Source: JANOBD01 sp031411495
GTDB taxonomy: Bacteria > Planctomycetota > Phycisphaerae > Tepidisphaerales > Tepidisphaeraceae
Assembly (NCBI GenBank): GCA_031411495.1
Contig: JANOBD010000002.1
Span: forward strand, 1-33,378
Length of the DNA stretch: 33,378 nucleotides
Direction of reading: 5' to 3'
The number at the start of each line of letters is the position of its first letter. Positions within the stretch are counted from its first letter, which is position 1. Position numbers and translations under genes: made by a program. Under the pieces are notes generated by a model. The model made no database searches, had not been told where the DNA came from, and saw only the letters and a list, made by a program, of their open reading frames with translations. Shown piece by piece: positions 1 to 6,964 of this stretch.

Positions 1-1306
1 ATACACCTTCGAGAACCCGCGTCTTCACGATCGCCAACACGCTGCCGATCCGTTCGAACTGATCACCGAGTTTGTTCGTTGCCTGGCGTGCGCGTCCGAA
101 CACGTCGCCGGCGAGCGCTTCATCGAAGCCAGCGAACTTCTTTAGGACGATGTCGAAGGCGGCGCCGGACCTGAGCGCTTCTGCGCTCACGCCCTGCAAC
201 TCGGGGATGAACTCAGCCAGGCGGCCCGCCGTGCCGTCGACCGTTTTGCCGAGCTGTGTCGCGGCTTCTGCAAGGCTGGTGCCCGTCGCTGCTGCAAACT
301 GGCGAGAGGCTTCCAAAGCCTTGTCGATTTTCGCAGACGAGACGCTGAGGTTGCGGAGCGCGACTTCAGCCGCGACGAAGCTGTCATTGTCGAAGATGGA
401 TTTCGCAGAGAGCTGATCGGCGATCTTCAGGCGTGCCTGCAACAGCGCGTTGTTACCGCCGAGCGCGGCCTTGAGTTTGTTTTCTCCAGCGGCGACTTCA
501 GCCGCGGCGTCGATCGACTTGAGCGCGGCGGCGACGGTGAGGATCGGCGCGGCGATCCGGACATCGCGGCGACGTTCAGACGTGTCTATGTCGCAGCCTC
601 GCATGATCACAGCCTCTCCGGCACGCATTCCCGTCAACAGCTGAAGCTCGATCAGGGCGGCAACTTCGTCGCTCACAAATGCTTTGACCGCTCGGGCGAT
701 CTCCGGGTCGATCGGTGCAACCGGATCGCTCTCGCGTGCATCCGAACTCTCGGCCGTCAGCGGCTCGAGCTTGCGAAGCGAGAAGACGAGTTCCGGCTTC
801 ACGAGTCCCGGAGCTCCACACGCCCAACTGAACACGCGGCGGATCCGGCCGATCTGGTTATTGATATTCGACCGGCACCAGTTGAGCCGAATCATTTCAC
901 GCTGAATCGACTGCAGGGCGCGACAGTCGAAGGCCTTCACCTGGACGTGTCCGTACATCCTCCGCAGCAGCCTCAGCGGCGATCGCATGCTGGTGAGCGT
1001 GGTTGTGGGTTCGAACTCTGGCTGGCCGTCTGGAAGCGTTCTGCCGGTCTTCTGGCGGTACTTCGACTGAGCCCACAGGAGGAACTGTTCGATCAGCATC
1101 GAGACCGTCAGCTCAGGCGTCGGCTCTTCCGGCGGCGCCATGCGGCGGTGAGCGACCCACTCGGAGCAGAGCCGATCGTATTCCGCGCGGCTGGCAGGCG
1201 TGTTGAACTTGCCGAGGTAGAACGTTCGGCCCGAGAGAGTGACGACAGCCTGGCCGCTGGACTTGTGAACACGGTAAGCGGGAAGGCGATTCGCGAGACG
1301 TGGCAT
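1..1306 (-). CDS. Tyrosine recombinase N-terminal half fused in frame to phage tail tape-measure sequence (partial)
   Basis: One frame stays open from an ATG at 1306 to the left edge, so the gene is partial. AGGAGG lies 4 bases before the ATG. Residues 1-55 (beginning MPRLANRLPAYRVHKSSGQA) look like the arm-binding start of planctomycete-type integrases. Residues about 65-165 fit the core-binding domain. Residues 217-241 hold the start of the catalytic domain, with LLTGMRAGEAV carrying catalytic Arg228. From about residue 244 (base ~577) the integrase pattern stops; the later catalytic residues (HxxR, H/W and the Tyr) do not follow. The rest reads like a tape-measure protein: an alanine-rich helical stretch, a TGTSLAEAATQLGKTVDG-type segment and GVSAEALRSGAAFDIVLKKF. 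Such a protein cannot be a working recombinase. The likely origin is a deletion in a prophage that joined the integrase to a tail gene; an assembly artefact is the other option. Confidence 0.8.
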   Translation of the reverse strand, partial: MPRLANRLPAYRVHKSSGQAVVTLSGRTFYLGKFNTPASRAEYDRLCSEWVAHRRMAPPEEPTPELTVSMLIEQFLLWAQSKYRQKTGRTLPDGQPEFEPTTTLTSMRSPLRLLRRMYGHVQVKAFDCRALQSIQREMIRLNWCRSNINNQIGRIRRVFSWACGAPGLVKPELVFSLRKLEPLTAESSDARESDPVAPIDPEIARAVKAFVSDEVAALIELQLLTGMRAGEAVIMRGCDIDTSERRRDVRIAAPILTVAAALKSIDAAAEVAAGENKLKAALGGNNALLQARLKIADQLSAKSIFDNDSFVAAEVALRNLSVSSAKIDKALEASRQFAAATGTSLAEAATQLGKTVDGTAGRLAEFIPELQGVSAEALRSGAAFDIVLKKFAGFDEALAGDVFGRARQATNKLGDQFERIGSVLAIVKTRVLEGV

Positions 1307-1341
1307 TGGACCTCCTGCATGTAAGCACAGGCAAGCCAAAA

Positions 1342-1356
1342 TGAGTAGCTTACTCA
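1342..1356. repeat. Short inverted repeat between tRNA-Ile and the integrase start
   Basis: TGAGTA and TACTCA flank a 3-base spacer (GCT) in the 128-base leader of the integrase frame. The position fits an operator or a recombinase accessory site, but the arms are only 6 bases long and chance is possible. Confidence 0.3.
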
Positions 1357-1434
1357 GTTGGCCCGAGTGCATTCGATGCAGGCCGCACGTTGCGAACTGG
1401 ACGCAGGTCCATTCAAGCTATCGCTTTAGGAAAC

Positions 1435-1508
1435 TGCGCGTGCTGCGATTCGAACGCAGGACCTCGTCCTTATCAGGGACGCGCTCTAACCAACTGAGCT
1501 ACACGCGC
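1435..1508 (-). tRNA. tRNA-Ile (GAU anticodon)
   Basis: The minus strand folds as a complete cloverleaf. The acceptor stem GCGCGTG pairs with CACGCGC. The D arm contains GCTC-AGTTGGTTA-GAGC. The anticodon stem CGTCC/GGACG encloses the loop CTGATAA with anticodon GAT. The T stem CTGCG/CGCAG encloses TTCGAAT. The discriminator base is A and the 3' CCA is not encoded. The gene serves as the insertion point of the element to its left. Confidence 0.97.
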
Positions 1509-1704
1509 GACTCGGCGTCGCCGCCGAACCGTTCGACGACTTGCGCCGATCGGGACGGAAGATCGTACGGAACCCGTGCCTGTTGTCAACGACACGCCGA
1601 GTCCGTTCGGCAACGTCAGCGCGCAATCGTCGCCTGGGTTCAAACTCTTGCAGCTTCGGATGTGATAACTCGATTGTTCGGCGTGTTTCCCTACACTCGG
1701 GCGC

Positions 1705-3195
1705 ATGAACTCGGCCCCGGATTCTTCGGCCGCCGCGCGGCCGGGCAAGCGCGTGAACCTTCCTTTCGCGAGTGAGCCTCGCGATGCCGCACCGCCCGCC
1801 GGCCGATACGACTTCGATCGCTTCGCCGATCCCGCTTCGCGCGATGTGCGACTCAAAGCCGCGGTCAACAACGCGGTGGTTAAAAACGACCGTGGCCGAC
1901 AGGCGCGAATGGCCGAGCTGCCGGACGCCGACGCCATCCGCACCCTCGCCGGCCAGATCAAGCAGCACACGCTGGATCATCTCGACTTCTACCTGATCAA
2001 GCTCAAGGCCGCGGTCGAAGCGCGCGGCGGGAAGGTCTACTTCGCAAAGACCGGCCAAGACGCCAAGCGGATCATCCTCGACATCTGCGAGCAGGAAAAC
2101 GTCCGCACCATCATCAAGAGCAAGTCGATGGCCAGCGAGGAAATCGAACTCGGCCACGAGTTCGAGGCGCGCGGCTACGACTGCGTCGAGACCGACCTCG
2201 GCGAGTTCATCGTGCAGATCGATCACGACAAGCCGAGCCACATCGTCACGCCGATCATTCACAAAGATCTTCGGTCCATCGCCGAGCTCTTCAGCAAGTA
2301 CTTCAATACGCCGTACAACGATGATCCGCTCTACCTGACGAAGCAGGCGCGGCTTCACCTGCGCGACAAGTTCCGCCGGGCCGATCTCGGGATGACCGGC
2401 GGGAACTTTCTCGTCGCCGAGAGTGGCGATGTGTGCGTCGTCGAGAACGAAGGCAACGCCCGGCAATCGACGACGAGCCCGCGCGTGCTCATCTCGCTGG
2501 TCGGCATCGAAAAGCTGGTGCCGGACATGGCGTCGCTTGCGGTGATGCTCAAGCTCCTGGCCCGCAGCGCGACCGGTCAGCCGATGACCGTTTACACCAG
2601 CCTCTTCGGCCAGCCGCGCAAAGAAGGCGAAAAGGACGGGCCTGAGTCGTTCCATCTCGTGCTGCTAGATAACGGACGAAGCGAAATTCTCGCCAGCGAA
2701 GAGTACCGCGAAACGCTGCGCTGCATCCGCTGCGGCGCCTGCCTGAACGCGTGTCCGATCTACCGATCGATCGGTGGCCACAGCTACGGCAGCGTCTATC
2801 CCGGTCCGATCGGGGCGCTGATCACGCCACTCATGCAGGGGCTGGCGAACTTCCCGGACCTTCCGAAAGCCAGCAGCCTGTGTGGCGCGTGTTTCGACGC
2901 GTGCCCGGTGAAGATCAACATCCCCAAACACCTGATCAACCTGCGCCGCGACATGAACAGCCGCGGCATCACCGGGCCGATCGAGAAGACGATCTACCGC
3001 ATGTACGCGTTCATGATGGGCGGGACCGGGCGCTACAGGCTCGCGAACCTGATGCAGAAAGGTCTGCGGATGATCGCGAAGAACGGCTACGTGAAGTGGT
3101 CGCCGCCGCCCGGCAGCGGATGGACGAAGGTCCGCGACCTGCCCGCGCCGGCGAAGAAGACGTTTCGGCAGTGGTGGGAAAAAAACAAGGGATGA
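1705..3195 (+). CDS. lutB: LutB/LldF-type iron-sulfur lactate-utilization protein
   Basis: This 496-residue protein matches the length and order of LutB, the iron-sulfur subunit of the LutABC L-lactate oxidation complex in the cytoplasm. A LUD domain spans about residues 80-320, with the segments TGGNFLVAESGD and VENEGNARQSTTSPR. Two ferredoxin-like 4Fe-4S motifs follow: Cys340, 343, 346 and 350 (CIRCGACLNACP) and Cys393, 396 and 400 (CGACFDACP). The C-terminal 90 residues are the family's helical tail. The ATG at 1705 is the first in frame; no strong ribosome binding site precedes it. LutA and LutC are not adjacent, so the partners must be encoded elsewhere or the protein acts in another electron-transfer pair. 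A degraded GATGAGGG-type repeat starts at its stop codon. Confidence 0.9.
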   Translation: MNSAPDSSAAARPGKRVNLPFASEPRDAAPPAGRYDFDRFADPASRDVRLKAAVNNAVVKNDRGRQARMAELPDADAIRTLAGQIKQHTLDHLDFYLIKLKAAVEARGGKVYFAKTGQDAKRIILDICEQENVRTIIKSKSMASEEIELGHEFEARGYDCVETDLGEFIVQIDHDKPSHIVTPIIHKDLRSIAELFSKYFNTPYNDDPLYLTKQARLHLRDKFRRADLGMTGGNFLVAESGDVCVVENEGNARQSTTSPRVLISLVGIEKLVPDMASLAVMLKLLARSATGQPMTVYTSLFGQPRKEGEKDGPESFHLVLLDNGRSEILASEEYRETLRCIRCGACLNACPIYRSIGGHSYGSVYPGPIGALITPLMQGLANFPDLPKASSLCGACFDACPVKINIPKHLINLRRDMNSRGITGPIEKTIYRMYAFMMGGTGRYRLANLMQKGLRMIAKNGYVKWSPPPGSGWTKVRDLPAPAKKTFRQWWEKNKG

Positions 3196-3547
3196 GGGCG
3201 GAGAGATGAAGAATGAACCGAATGGCCGGTCGTCCTTTTCGGTCCGTGATCGCTCCTTTCCTCGCGCCAGGGCGACTTCAAGAAGTTCTCAATTCCGCTC
3301 CCACGATATCGAAGGCTTTTTCTTTGTTTACCGCGGCCGGTCTTGACGCCTCGGTCCCGGATTCGGGTTGAACGCCCATTTGCCGGCCCAAACCAGCCAT
3401 CTTCACGCCAAAATCGACTCGGACTCGCGGGGAACTTGTCAACGGCGAATGCGACGCGTGGAAATTGCCCGTTCGGTGATATAGTCGCAAGTCGAGTCGA
3501 CACGGGTCGGCTCACAAGGTCCAGGATGGACGAAAAGGAGTTACGGA
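3196..3547. other. Gap of 352 bases without a gene
   Basis: The gap starts with a degraded purine-rich repeat (GATGAGGGCGGAGAGATGAAG) of the kind found intact at 6059 and 12424. Its right side holds a possible promoter at 3477-3485 for the next gene. Nothing else is recognised. Confidence 0.4.
3477..3485 (+). promoter_or_regulatory. Possible extended -10 promoter element
   Basis: TGA-TATAGT fits an extended -10 (TGnTATAAT). It lies about 55 bases before the ribosome binding site of the 92-residue gene. No convincing -35 is seen, as expected for an extended -10 promoter. Confidence 0.35.
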
Positions 3548-3826
3548 GTGTCTTTGGGAAACAATACCAATCACCCAGTTCTCGATCTGCCGCTCACGGA
3601 TGTGTTGCGGGCCGAGATTGCATTGCCTCTTCAACACATGCTCAAGATCTATACGATCGGGAGCTTCCTGCGCGCCTGGGATAACCCGGCGAGCCAGGCG
3701 AACATTCAGCACCTGTTCGACTCCGCCGAACAAGCCCACCAGGCCGCCACGCTGTGCGCCACTTGGGCCGGCTGGGGCAACGCGGTGCTGCCGGCGCATC
3801 CGACGCACTGGATGCGGGCGGACTAA
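3548..3826 (+). CDS. Conserved-looking small protein of unknown function (92 aa)
   Basis: Translation probably starts at the GTG at 3548, because AAAAGGAG at 3533-3540 sits 7 bases upstream. The product begins MSLGNNTNHPVLDLPLTDV and is mostly helical (LPLQHMLKIYTIGSFLRAW, IQHLFDSAEQAHQAATLC). It ends in a short tail rich in Trp and His. There is no signal peptide, membrane segment or metal motif beyond a single Cys. The amino acid composition and the clear ribosome binding site support a real gene. No family is recognised and the neighbours give no clue. Confidence 0.65.
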   Translation: MSLGNNTNHPVLDLPLTDVLRAEIALPLQHMLKIYTIGSFLRAWDNPASQANIQHLFDSAEQAHQAATLCATWAGWGNAVLPAHPTHWMRAD

Positions 3827-4261
3827 CGTCACGCTATCTCTCGAAATTCGATGCCGTCTGAATACCAAGTCGCTTGGATCAGGCTCCTTGCGCGACATGC
3901 GGATGACCTCTGAAATCGCTGGATCGACTCCGCTCGCCGCGCCGTGCACGTGCCCCGTCGAGTCTTTCGATCCTGTGCAGCAAACCGGCCATGCCGGGCG
4001 AGCGTCGTTGTTCGTTGGGTCGCGGACGCCGTCCAAGTGCCAGAGCATCGCACCCGTGGGACCGTTGATTTCGGTGGATGCAAACTCGTGATCATGGTCT
4101 GGACGCGTGCACGTCGAGATCGACGATTGAACCTGAATCCTGACCTGCTGCGCTCTGTCACACCCCGACAATGAACATTCTGCGTGGTTGCTCTCGTTCA
4201 GTTCCTCAGACGGGCATCGATTCCCGATGCCGCACGAACGAGTCCATTCGACGGAGATGTC
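3827..4261. other. Gap of about 435 bases without a recognisable gene
   Basis: Open frames exist on both strands here, but they lack the composition of the neighbouring proteins, have no ribosome binding sites and overlap the 92-residue gene. No hairpin or repeat stands out. It probably holds the promoter of the lipoprotein gene at 4262. Confidence 0.4.
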
Positions 4262-4615
4262 ATGAACCTTCTTACTCGACCCATCGCGATTCTTCTGGCC
4301 ATCGGCGCGACGGCGCTACTCGCGGGCTGCGCGTCCACCAAATCGACACCCACCGCCGACGCGGCCGGCGCGGGCGTGATGTGCAACCTGTGCAAGACGA
4401 CCTACACCGTGACGCCCGTCACCGTCGGCGGAAATCCGCACGATCAGGCCATCCGGGTCGTCGGCGAACGAAAGGTCGGCACCCACCAATGTCCGGAGTG
4501 CAAACAGGTGGCCACCGAGTTTCTCACCTCCGGCAAGGCGATGACGCCCGGCGCGATTATTCACACCTGTAAAATGTGTGGCGGCGAGATGAAGGCGTGC
4601 AAAGCCGCCGGATAA
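4262..4615 (+). CDS. Lipoprotein with three CxxC zinc-ribbon-like motifs
   Basis: The 117-residue product starts at ATG 4262, preceded by GGAGATGTC. Residues 1-22 form a lipoprotein signal peptide ending in the lipobox LAGC, with the lipidated Cys23. Three CxxC pairs follow: 41/44 (CNLC), 77/80 (CPEC) and 103/106 (CKMC). The first and second pairs, or the second and third, could form a zinc ribbon, or the protein could bind another metal or a thiol partner outside the cytoplasm. Metal-binding zinc ribbons are usually cytoplasmic, so an exported one is unusual. No family is recognised. An earlier in-frame ATG at 4184 is less likely because it would bury the signal peptide. Confidence 0.8.
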   Translation: MNLLTRPIAILLAIGATALLAGCASTKSTPTADAAGAGVMCNLCKTTYTVTPVTVGGNPHDQAIRVVGERKVGTHQCPECKQVATEFLTSGKAMTPGAIIHTCKMCGGEMKACKAAG

Positions 4616-4634
4616 GCGAAAAAATCTACAGGTA

Positions 4635-4658
4635 GGGGCGATGCACCGGCGTCGCCCC
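4635..4658 (+). terminator. Hairpin terminator after the zinc-ribbon lipoprotein
   Basis: GGGGCGA and TCGCCCC form a 7-base stem around a 10-base loop, directly followed by TTTGATTG. It lies 20 bases after the stop codon at 4615. Confidence 0.6.
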
Positions 4659-4809
4659 TTTGATTGTGTTCCGAAATTGCCGATCCAATCGCATTTTCAG
4701 GTCGTCTCTGTCCAGAAATCAGCCCGAGAAGGGATACCGAGGCCGTAAAGGCCGACAGGCACTCGGTTCCAGGTAAGAGCTGACCCTCATTTCCTATCAA
4801 CCTCCCTTC

Positions 4810-4838
4810 TTGCCCATTGGCAGGAGATTTCCTATATT
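4810..4838 (+). promoter_or_regulatory. Sigma70-type promoter of the rpsL operon
   Basis: TTGCCC (4810-4815) and TATATT (4833-4838) are separated by 17 bases. A start near 4845 would leave a leader of about 97 bases before rpsL. The site is correctly placed between the upstream terminator and rpsL. Confidence 0.55.
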
Positions 4839-4941
4839 GCGGGGCTCATTCGTCGCTTTGTCTCGTGGCTGAGTCGCAAAGTGACGGGGTTGCAGTCGTG
4901 TTTGTGTGTTTCGACCTTTAACAGACCTCAGTCAGGTAACT

Positions 4942-5313
4942 ATGCCGACGATCAACCAGCTCGTGTCCAAGCCCCGCAAGGCGCTGGCGCGAAATAACAA
5001 AGTGAAGGACCTCGAGCGCAGCCCGCAGAAGAAGGGCGTGTGCATTCAGGTCAAGACGATGACCCCGAAGAAGCCGAACTCGGCGCTGCGAAAGATCGCG
5101 CGTGTTCGACTCTCCAACGGCAAGGAAGTCACCGCCTACATCCCAGGTGAAGAGCACAACCTCCAGGAACACAGCATCGTGCTGGTCCGCGGCGGCCGCG
5201 TGCGCGATCTGCCGGGCGTGCGGTACCACATCGTCCGCGGCGCGCTCGATACGCTCGGCGTGGATGGCCGCAAGCAGAGCCGTTCCAAGTACGGCGCCAA
5301 GACCGGCAAGTGA
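4942..5313 (+). CDS. rpsL: 30S ribosomal protein S12
   Basis: The 123-residue product MPTINQLVSKPRKALARNNK... is S12, which sits at the decoding centre of the small ribosomal subunit. The diagnostic blocks TPKKPNSALRK, GEEHNLQEHS and RGGRVRDLPGVRYH are all present. Lysine is kept at the two classical positions where changes give streptomycin resistance (within TPKKPNS), except that the second site reads GRVRDLPG with Arg instead of Lys in GRVKDLPG. An in-frame ATG at 4906 exists, but the family start is 4942. The gene is followed by a 43-residue ORF and then rpsG. Confidence 0.99.
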   Translation: MPTINQLVSKPRKALARNNKVKDLERSPQKKGVCIQVKTMTPKKPNSALRKIARVRLSNGKEVTAYIPGEEHNLQEHSIVLVRGGRVRDLPGVRYHIVRGALDTLGVDGRKQSRSKYGAKTGK

Positions 5314-5334
5314 GCCGATCGGGCGGAGCGAATC

Positions 5335-5466
5335 ATGTTCGACTTTCTCGCGAACCCGCGGGTTACGACGGTCGACGATATCAAAAGTGCCTACAAGGGG
5401 CTGATCTTTTTCGGGCTGTTCTGCATAGCCTGCATCGGAGCAGCGATCTGGTGGCTACGTCGGTAA
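5335..5466 (+). CDS. 43-residue single-span membrane protein between rpsL and rpsG
   Basis: An ATG at 5335 has GGAG 6 bases upstream and opens a 43-codon frame ending in TAA at 5466. The product starts MFDFLANPRVTTVDDIKSAY and then has one hydrophobic span, about residues 22-40 (GLIFFGLFCIACIGAAIWW), ending LRR. This is a typical small membrane protein with a positive cytoplasmic tail. It starts 21 bases after rpsL and is very likely co-transcribed with it. S12 and S7 genes are normally adjacent, so a membrane microprotein between them is odd. Its function is unknown. Confidence 0.7.
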   Translation: MFDFLANPRVTTVDDIKSAYKGLIFFGLFCIACIGAAIWWLRR

Positions 5467-5507
5467 GAAGCCGACAAGTCGGTAAGAGCCCGACGCGTCG
5501 GTGATAG
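5459..5507 (+). repeat. 19-base tandem repeat of alternating GTCGG and CCGAC blocks
   Basis: Units 5459-5477 and 5478-5496 begin GTCGGTAAGA, and a third partial unit starts at 5497. Each full unit is itself a hairpin (GTCGG, 7-base loop, CCGAC). The junctions can also pair (CCGACAAGTCGG, and the perfect palindrome CCGACGCGTCGG). Five alternating complementary blocks allow mutually exclusive foldings. The first unit overlaps the stop of the 43-residue ORF and the array lies 66 bases before rpsG. Confidence 0.6.
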
Positions 5508-5572
5508 ATAACTGAACTGCAACAAAGAACCTCGGCGAGTTCGTCGAGGATGGATACGAAAGTAAATCAGCC

Positions 5573-6049
5573 ATGGCCTACAAGAAGTTCACAGCAAGCG
5601 AAGCGATCCTGAAGCCGGATCCGCGCTTTAATTCCAAGCTCGTCGCCAAGTTCATCAACTGCATCATGTGGGGCGGCAAAAAGACCACCGCGCAGAACAT
5701 TGTTTACACCGCGATGGAAACTATCCAGAAGAAGGTTCCCGACGCCCAGCCGCTCGAAGTGTTCGAGAAGGCGATCAACAACGTCAAGCCGTACGTCGAA
5801 GTCCGCTCCAAGCGTGTCGGCGGCGCCAACTACCAGGTGCCGATGCAGGTGAACAAGCGCCGTCAGCAGTCGCTGGCGATCCGCTGGATCCTCGAATCGA
5901 TCCGCAGCGAGTCGGGTCGCCCGGTCGCAGCCCGCCTGGCAGACGAACTCATCGCCGCGTCGAAGAACGAAGGCAAGAGCATCCAGACCAAGGAACAGAC
6001 CCACCGCATGGCCGATGCGAACAAGGCGTTCGCCCACTTCGCGTGGTAA
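5573..6049 (+). CDS. rpsG: 30S ribosomal protein S7
   Basis: The 158-residue product is S7, the assembly-initiating protein of the 30S head, which binds 16S rRNA and is known in E. coli to repress its own operon through the S12-S7 intercistronic mRNA. The blocks KFINCIMWGGKKTTAQNIVY, VEVRSKRVGGANYQVP and AIRWILESIRSESGRPVAARLADEL are characteristic. Length is normal. The ATG at 5573 is the family start; no strong ribosome binding site precedes it. A very long hairpin follows at once and fusA does not come next, so the usual str operon ends here. Confidence 0.99.
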   Translation: MAYKKFTASEAILKPDPRFNSKLVAKFINCIMWGGKKTTAQNIVYTAMETIQKKVPDAQPLEVFEKAINNVKPYVEVRSKRVGGANYQVPMQVNKRRQQSLAIRWILESIRSESGRPVAARLADELIAASKNEGKSIQTKEQTHRMADANKAFAHFAW

Positions 6050-6058
6050 TGAATCAAA

Positions 6059-6145
6059 GGATGAGGGATGAAGAATGAGGGATGAAGGACTGAGCGTCTT
6101 TCATCCCTCGTCTTTTTTCTCTCCCTCCGCCGTCATCCCTCATCC
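6059..6145. terminator. Long nested hairpin of GATGAGGG words after rpsG
   Basis: The outer arms GGATGAGGGATGA (6059-6071) and TCATCCCTCATCC (6133-6145) are perfect 13-base complements. An inner pair, GAGGGATGAA (6077-6086) and TTCATCCCTC (6100-6109), nests inside. A TCTTTTTTCTC tract lies between. It starts 10 bases after the rpsG stop and ends 10 bases before the next start, so it can both end the rpsG message and lie in the leader of the next gene. Confidence 0.6.
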
Positions 6146-6154
6146 CGGACGCTT

Positions 6155-6964
6155 ATGAACAGTCCGATCGAATCCGAAATGCGTAGCGCCGACGCGGACG
6201 AGCTTGAAGACGTTCCGACCGGGCCGGTGCCGCCGACAAGGCTGACGATCCGTGAGATCGTCCGCGATCTCGGCCCGCTCGGGCCACTGGTCGTGGCGGC
6301 GAGCACCGTGCCGTTCGCCGGACTCATCGCCCTTACCACCGTCTGCGCGTCGACATCGCTCCCCGACTGGCTCAGGGCCAACCCTGAACTCGGCGCGGTC
6401 CTCTACATTGTTTTCTTCTGGATCGCCGGCATCTGCTGCCTGCCGACGTATGCTTATTCGGTTCTCGGGGGGTGGGCGTTCGGGCTGACGCGCGGGACGA
6501 TCGCCACCACCATCGCCTACATGGGCGCGAGCATCGTGGCGTTCCTGCTGGCGCGAAAACTGGCCGGCCACCGCGTCGAGCCGCTGCTGGCGCACTACCC
6601 GAAACTCGCGGCCGTCCACCGCGCGCTGCGCGACGCATCCTTTCCGAAAACCCTCTTCGTGATCGGGTTGCTGCGGATCTCGCCGGCGAGCCCGTTCGCG
6701 ATCACCAACATCGTGCTCGGCGCCGGCGGCGTGCGGTTCGTCGCGTTCGTGATCGGCAGCGCGCTCGGCGTCCTGCCGCGGACGGTCGCCGTCGTCTACG
6801 TCGCGTCGCGGCTCACGTCGCTCACGTTCAGCTTCGACGACAAGAACAAGTGGTTCTTCACCGCCGCAGGAATCATCGCGACAGTCCTCGTGATCATGGT
6901 CCTCTCGAAGTGGGCGCAGAAGGAACTCGATCGACAGCTCAAGAAAAGCCCCGCGACGAACTGA
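6155..6964 (+). CDS. TVP38/TMEM64 (VTT-domain) membrane protein
   Basis: The 269-residue product is an integral membrane protein of the DedA/TVP38 superfamily, whose members are linked to lipid scrambling or lipid-carrier transport. A soluble acidic N-terminus (1-40) is followed by hydrophobic spans near 44-66, 82-104, 108-133, 163-175, 180-220 and 234-251. The VTT core is recognisable: GGWAFGLTRGTIATTIAYMG and then RISPASPFAITNIVLGAGGVR with G-rich re-entrant segments and conserved Arg and Pro. The gene sits where fusA would stand in many genomes. It ends base to base with the minus-strand kinase gene, with no gap between the two stops. Confidence 0.85.
   Translation: MNSPIESEMRSADADELEDVPTGPVPPTRLTIREIVRDLGPLGPLVVAASTVPFAGLIALTTVCASTSLPDWLRANPELGAVLYIVFFWIAGICCLPTYAYSVLGGWAFGLTRGTIATTIAYMGASIVAFLLARKLAGHRVEPLLAHYPKLAAVHRALRDASFPKTLFVIGLLRISPASPFAITNIVLGAGGVRFVAFVIGSALGVLPRTVAVVYVASRLTSLTFSFDDKNKWFFTAAGIIATVLVIMVLSKWAQKELDRQLKKSPATN

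Larger units (their letters stand above)
1..1508. mobile_element. End of a tRNA-Ile-inserted integrative element or prophage remnant
   Basis: The integrase frame begins 128 bases beyond the 3' end of a tRNA-Ile gene and is read in the same direction as the tRNA. This is the usual arrangement when an element has inserted at a tRNA 3' end. Tape-measure sequence follows, which points to a tailed phage. The far boundary and the second attachment copy (a repeat of the tRNA 3' end) would lie to the left of this window and cannot be seen. Loss of the integrase catalytic half suggests that the element is immobile. Confidence 0.65.

Noticed and set aside
3512..4171. 219-codon minus-strand frame
   Set aside because: It overlaps the better supported 92-residue gene and lacks a ribosome binding site and neighbour-like composition.
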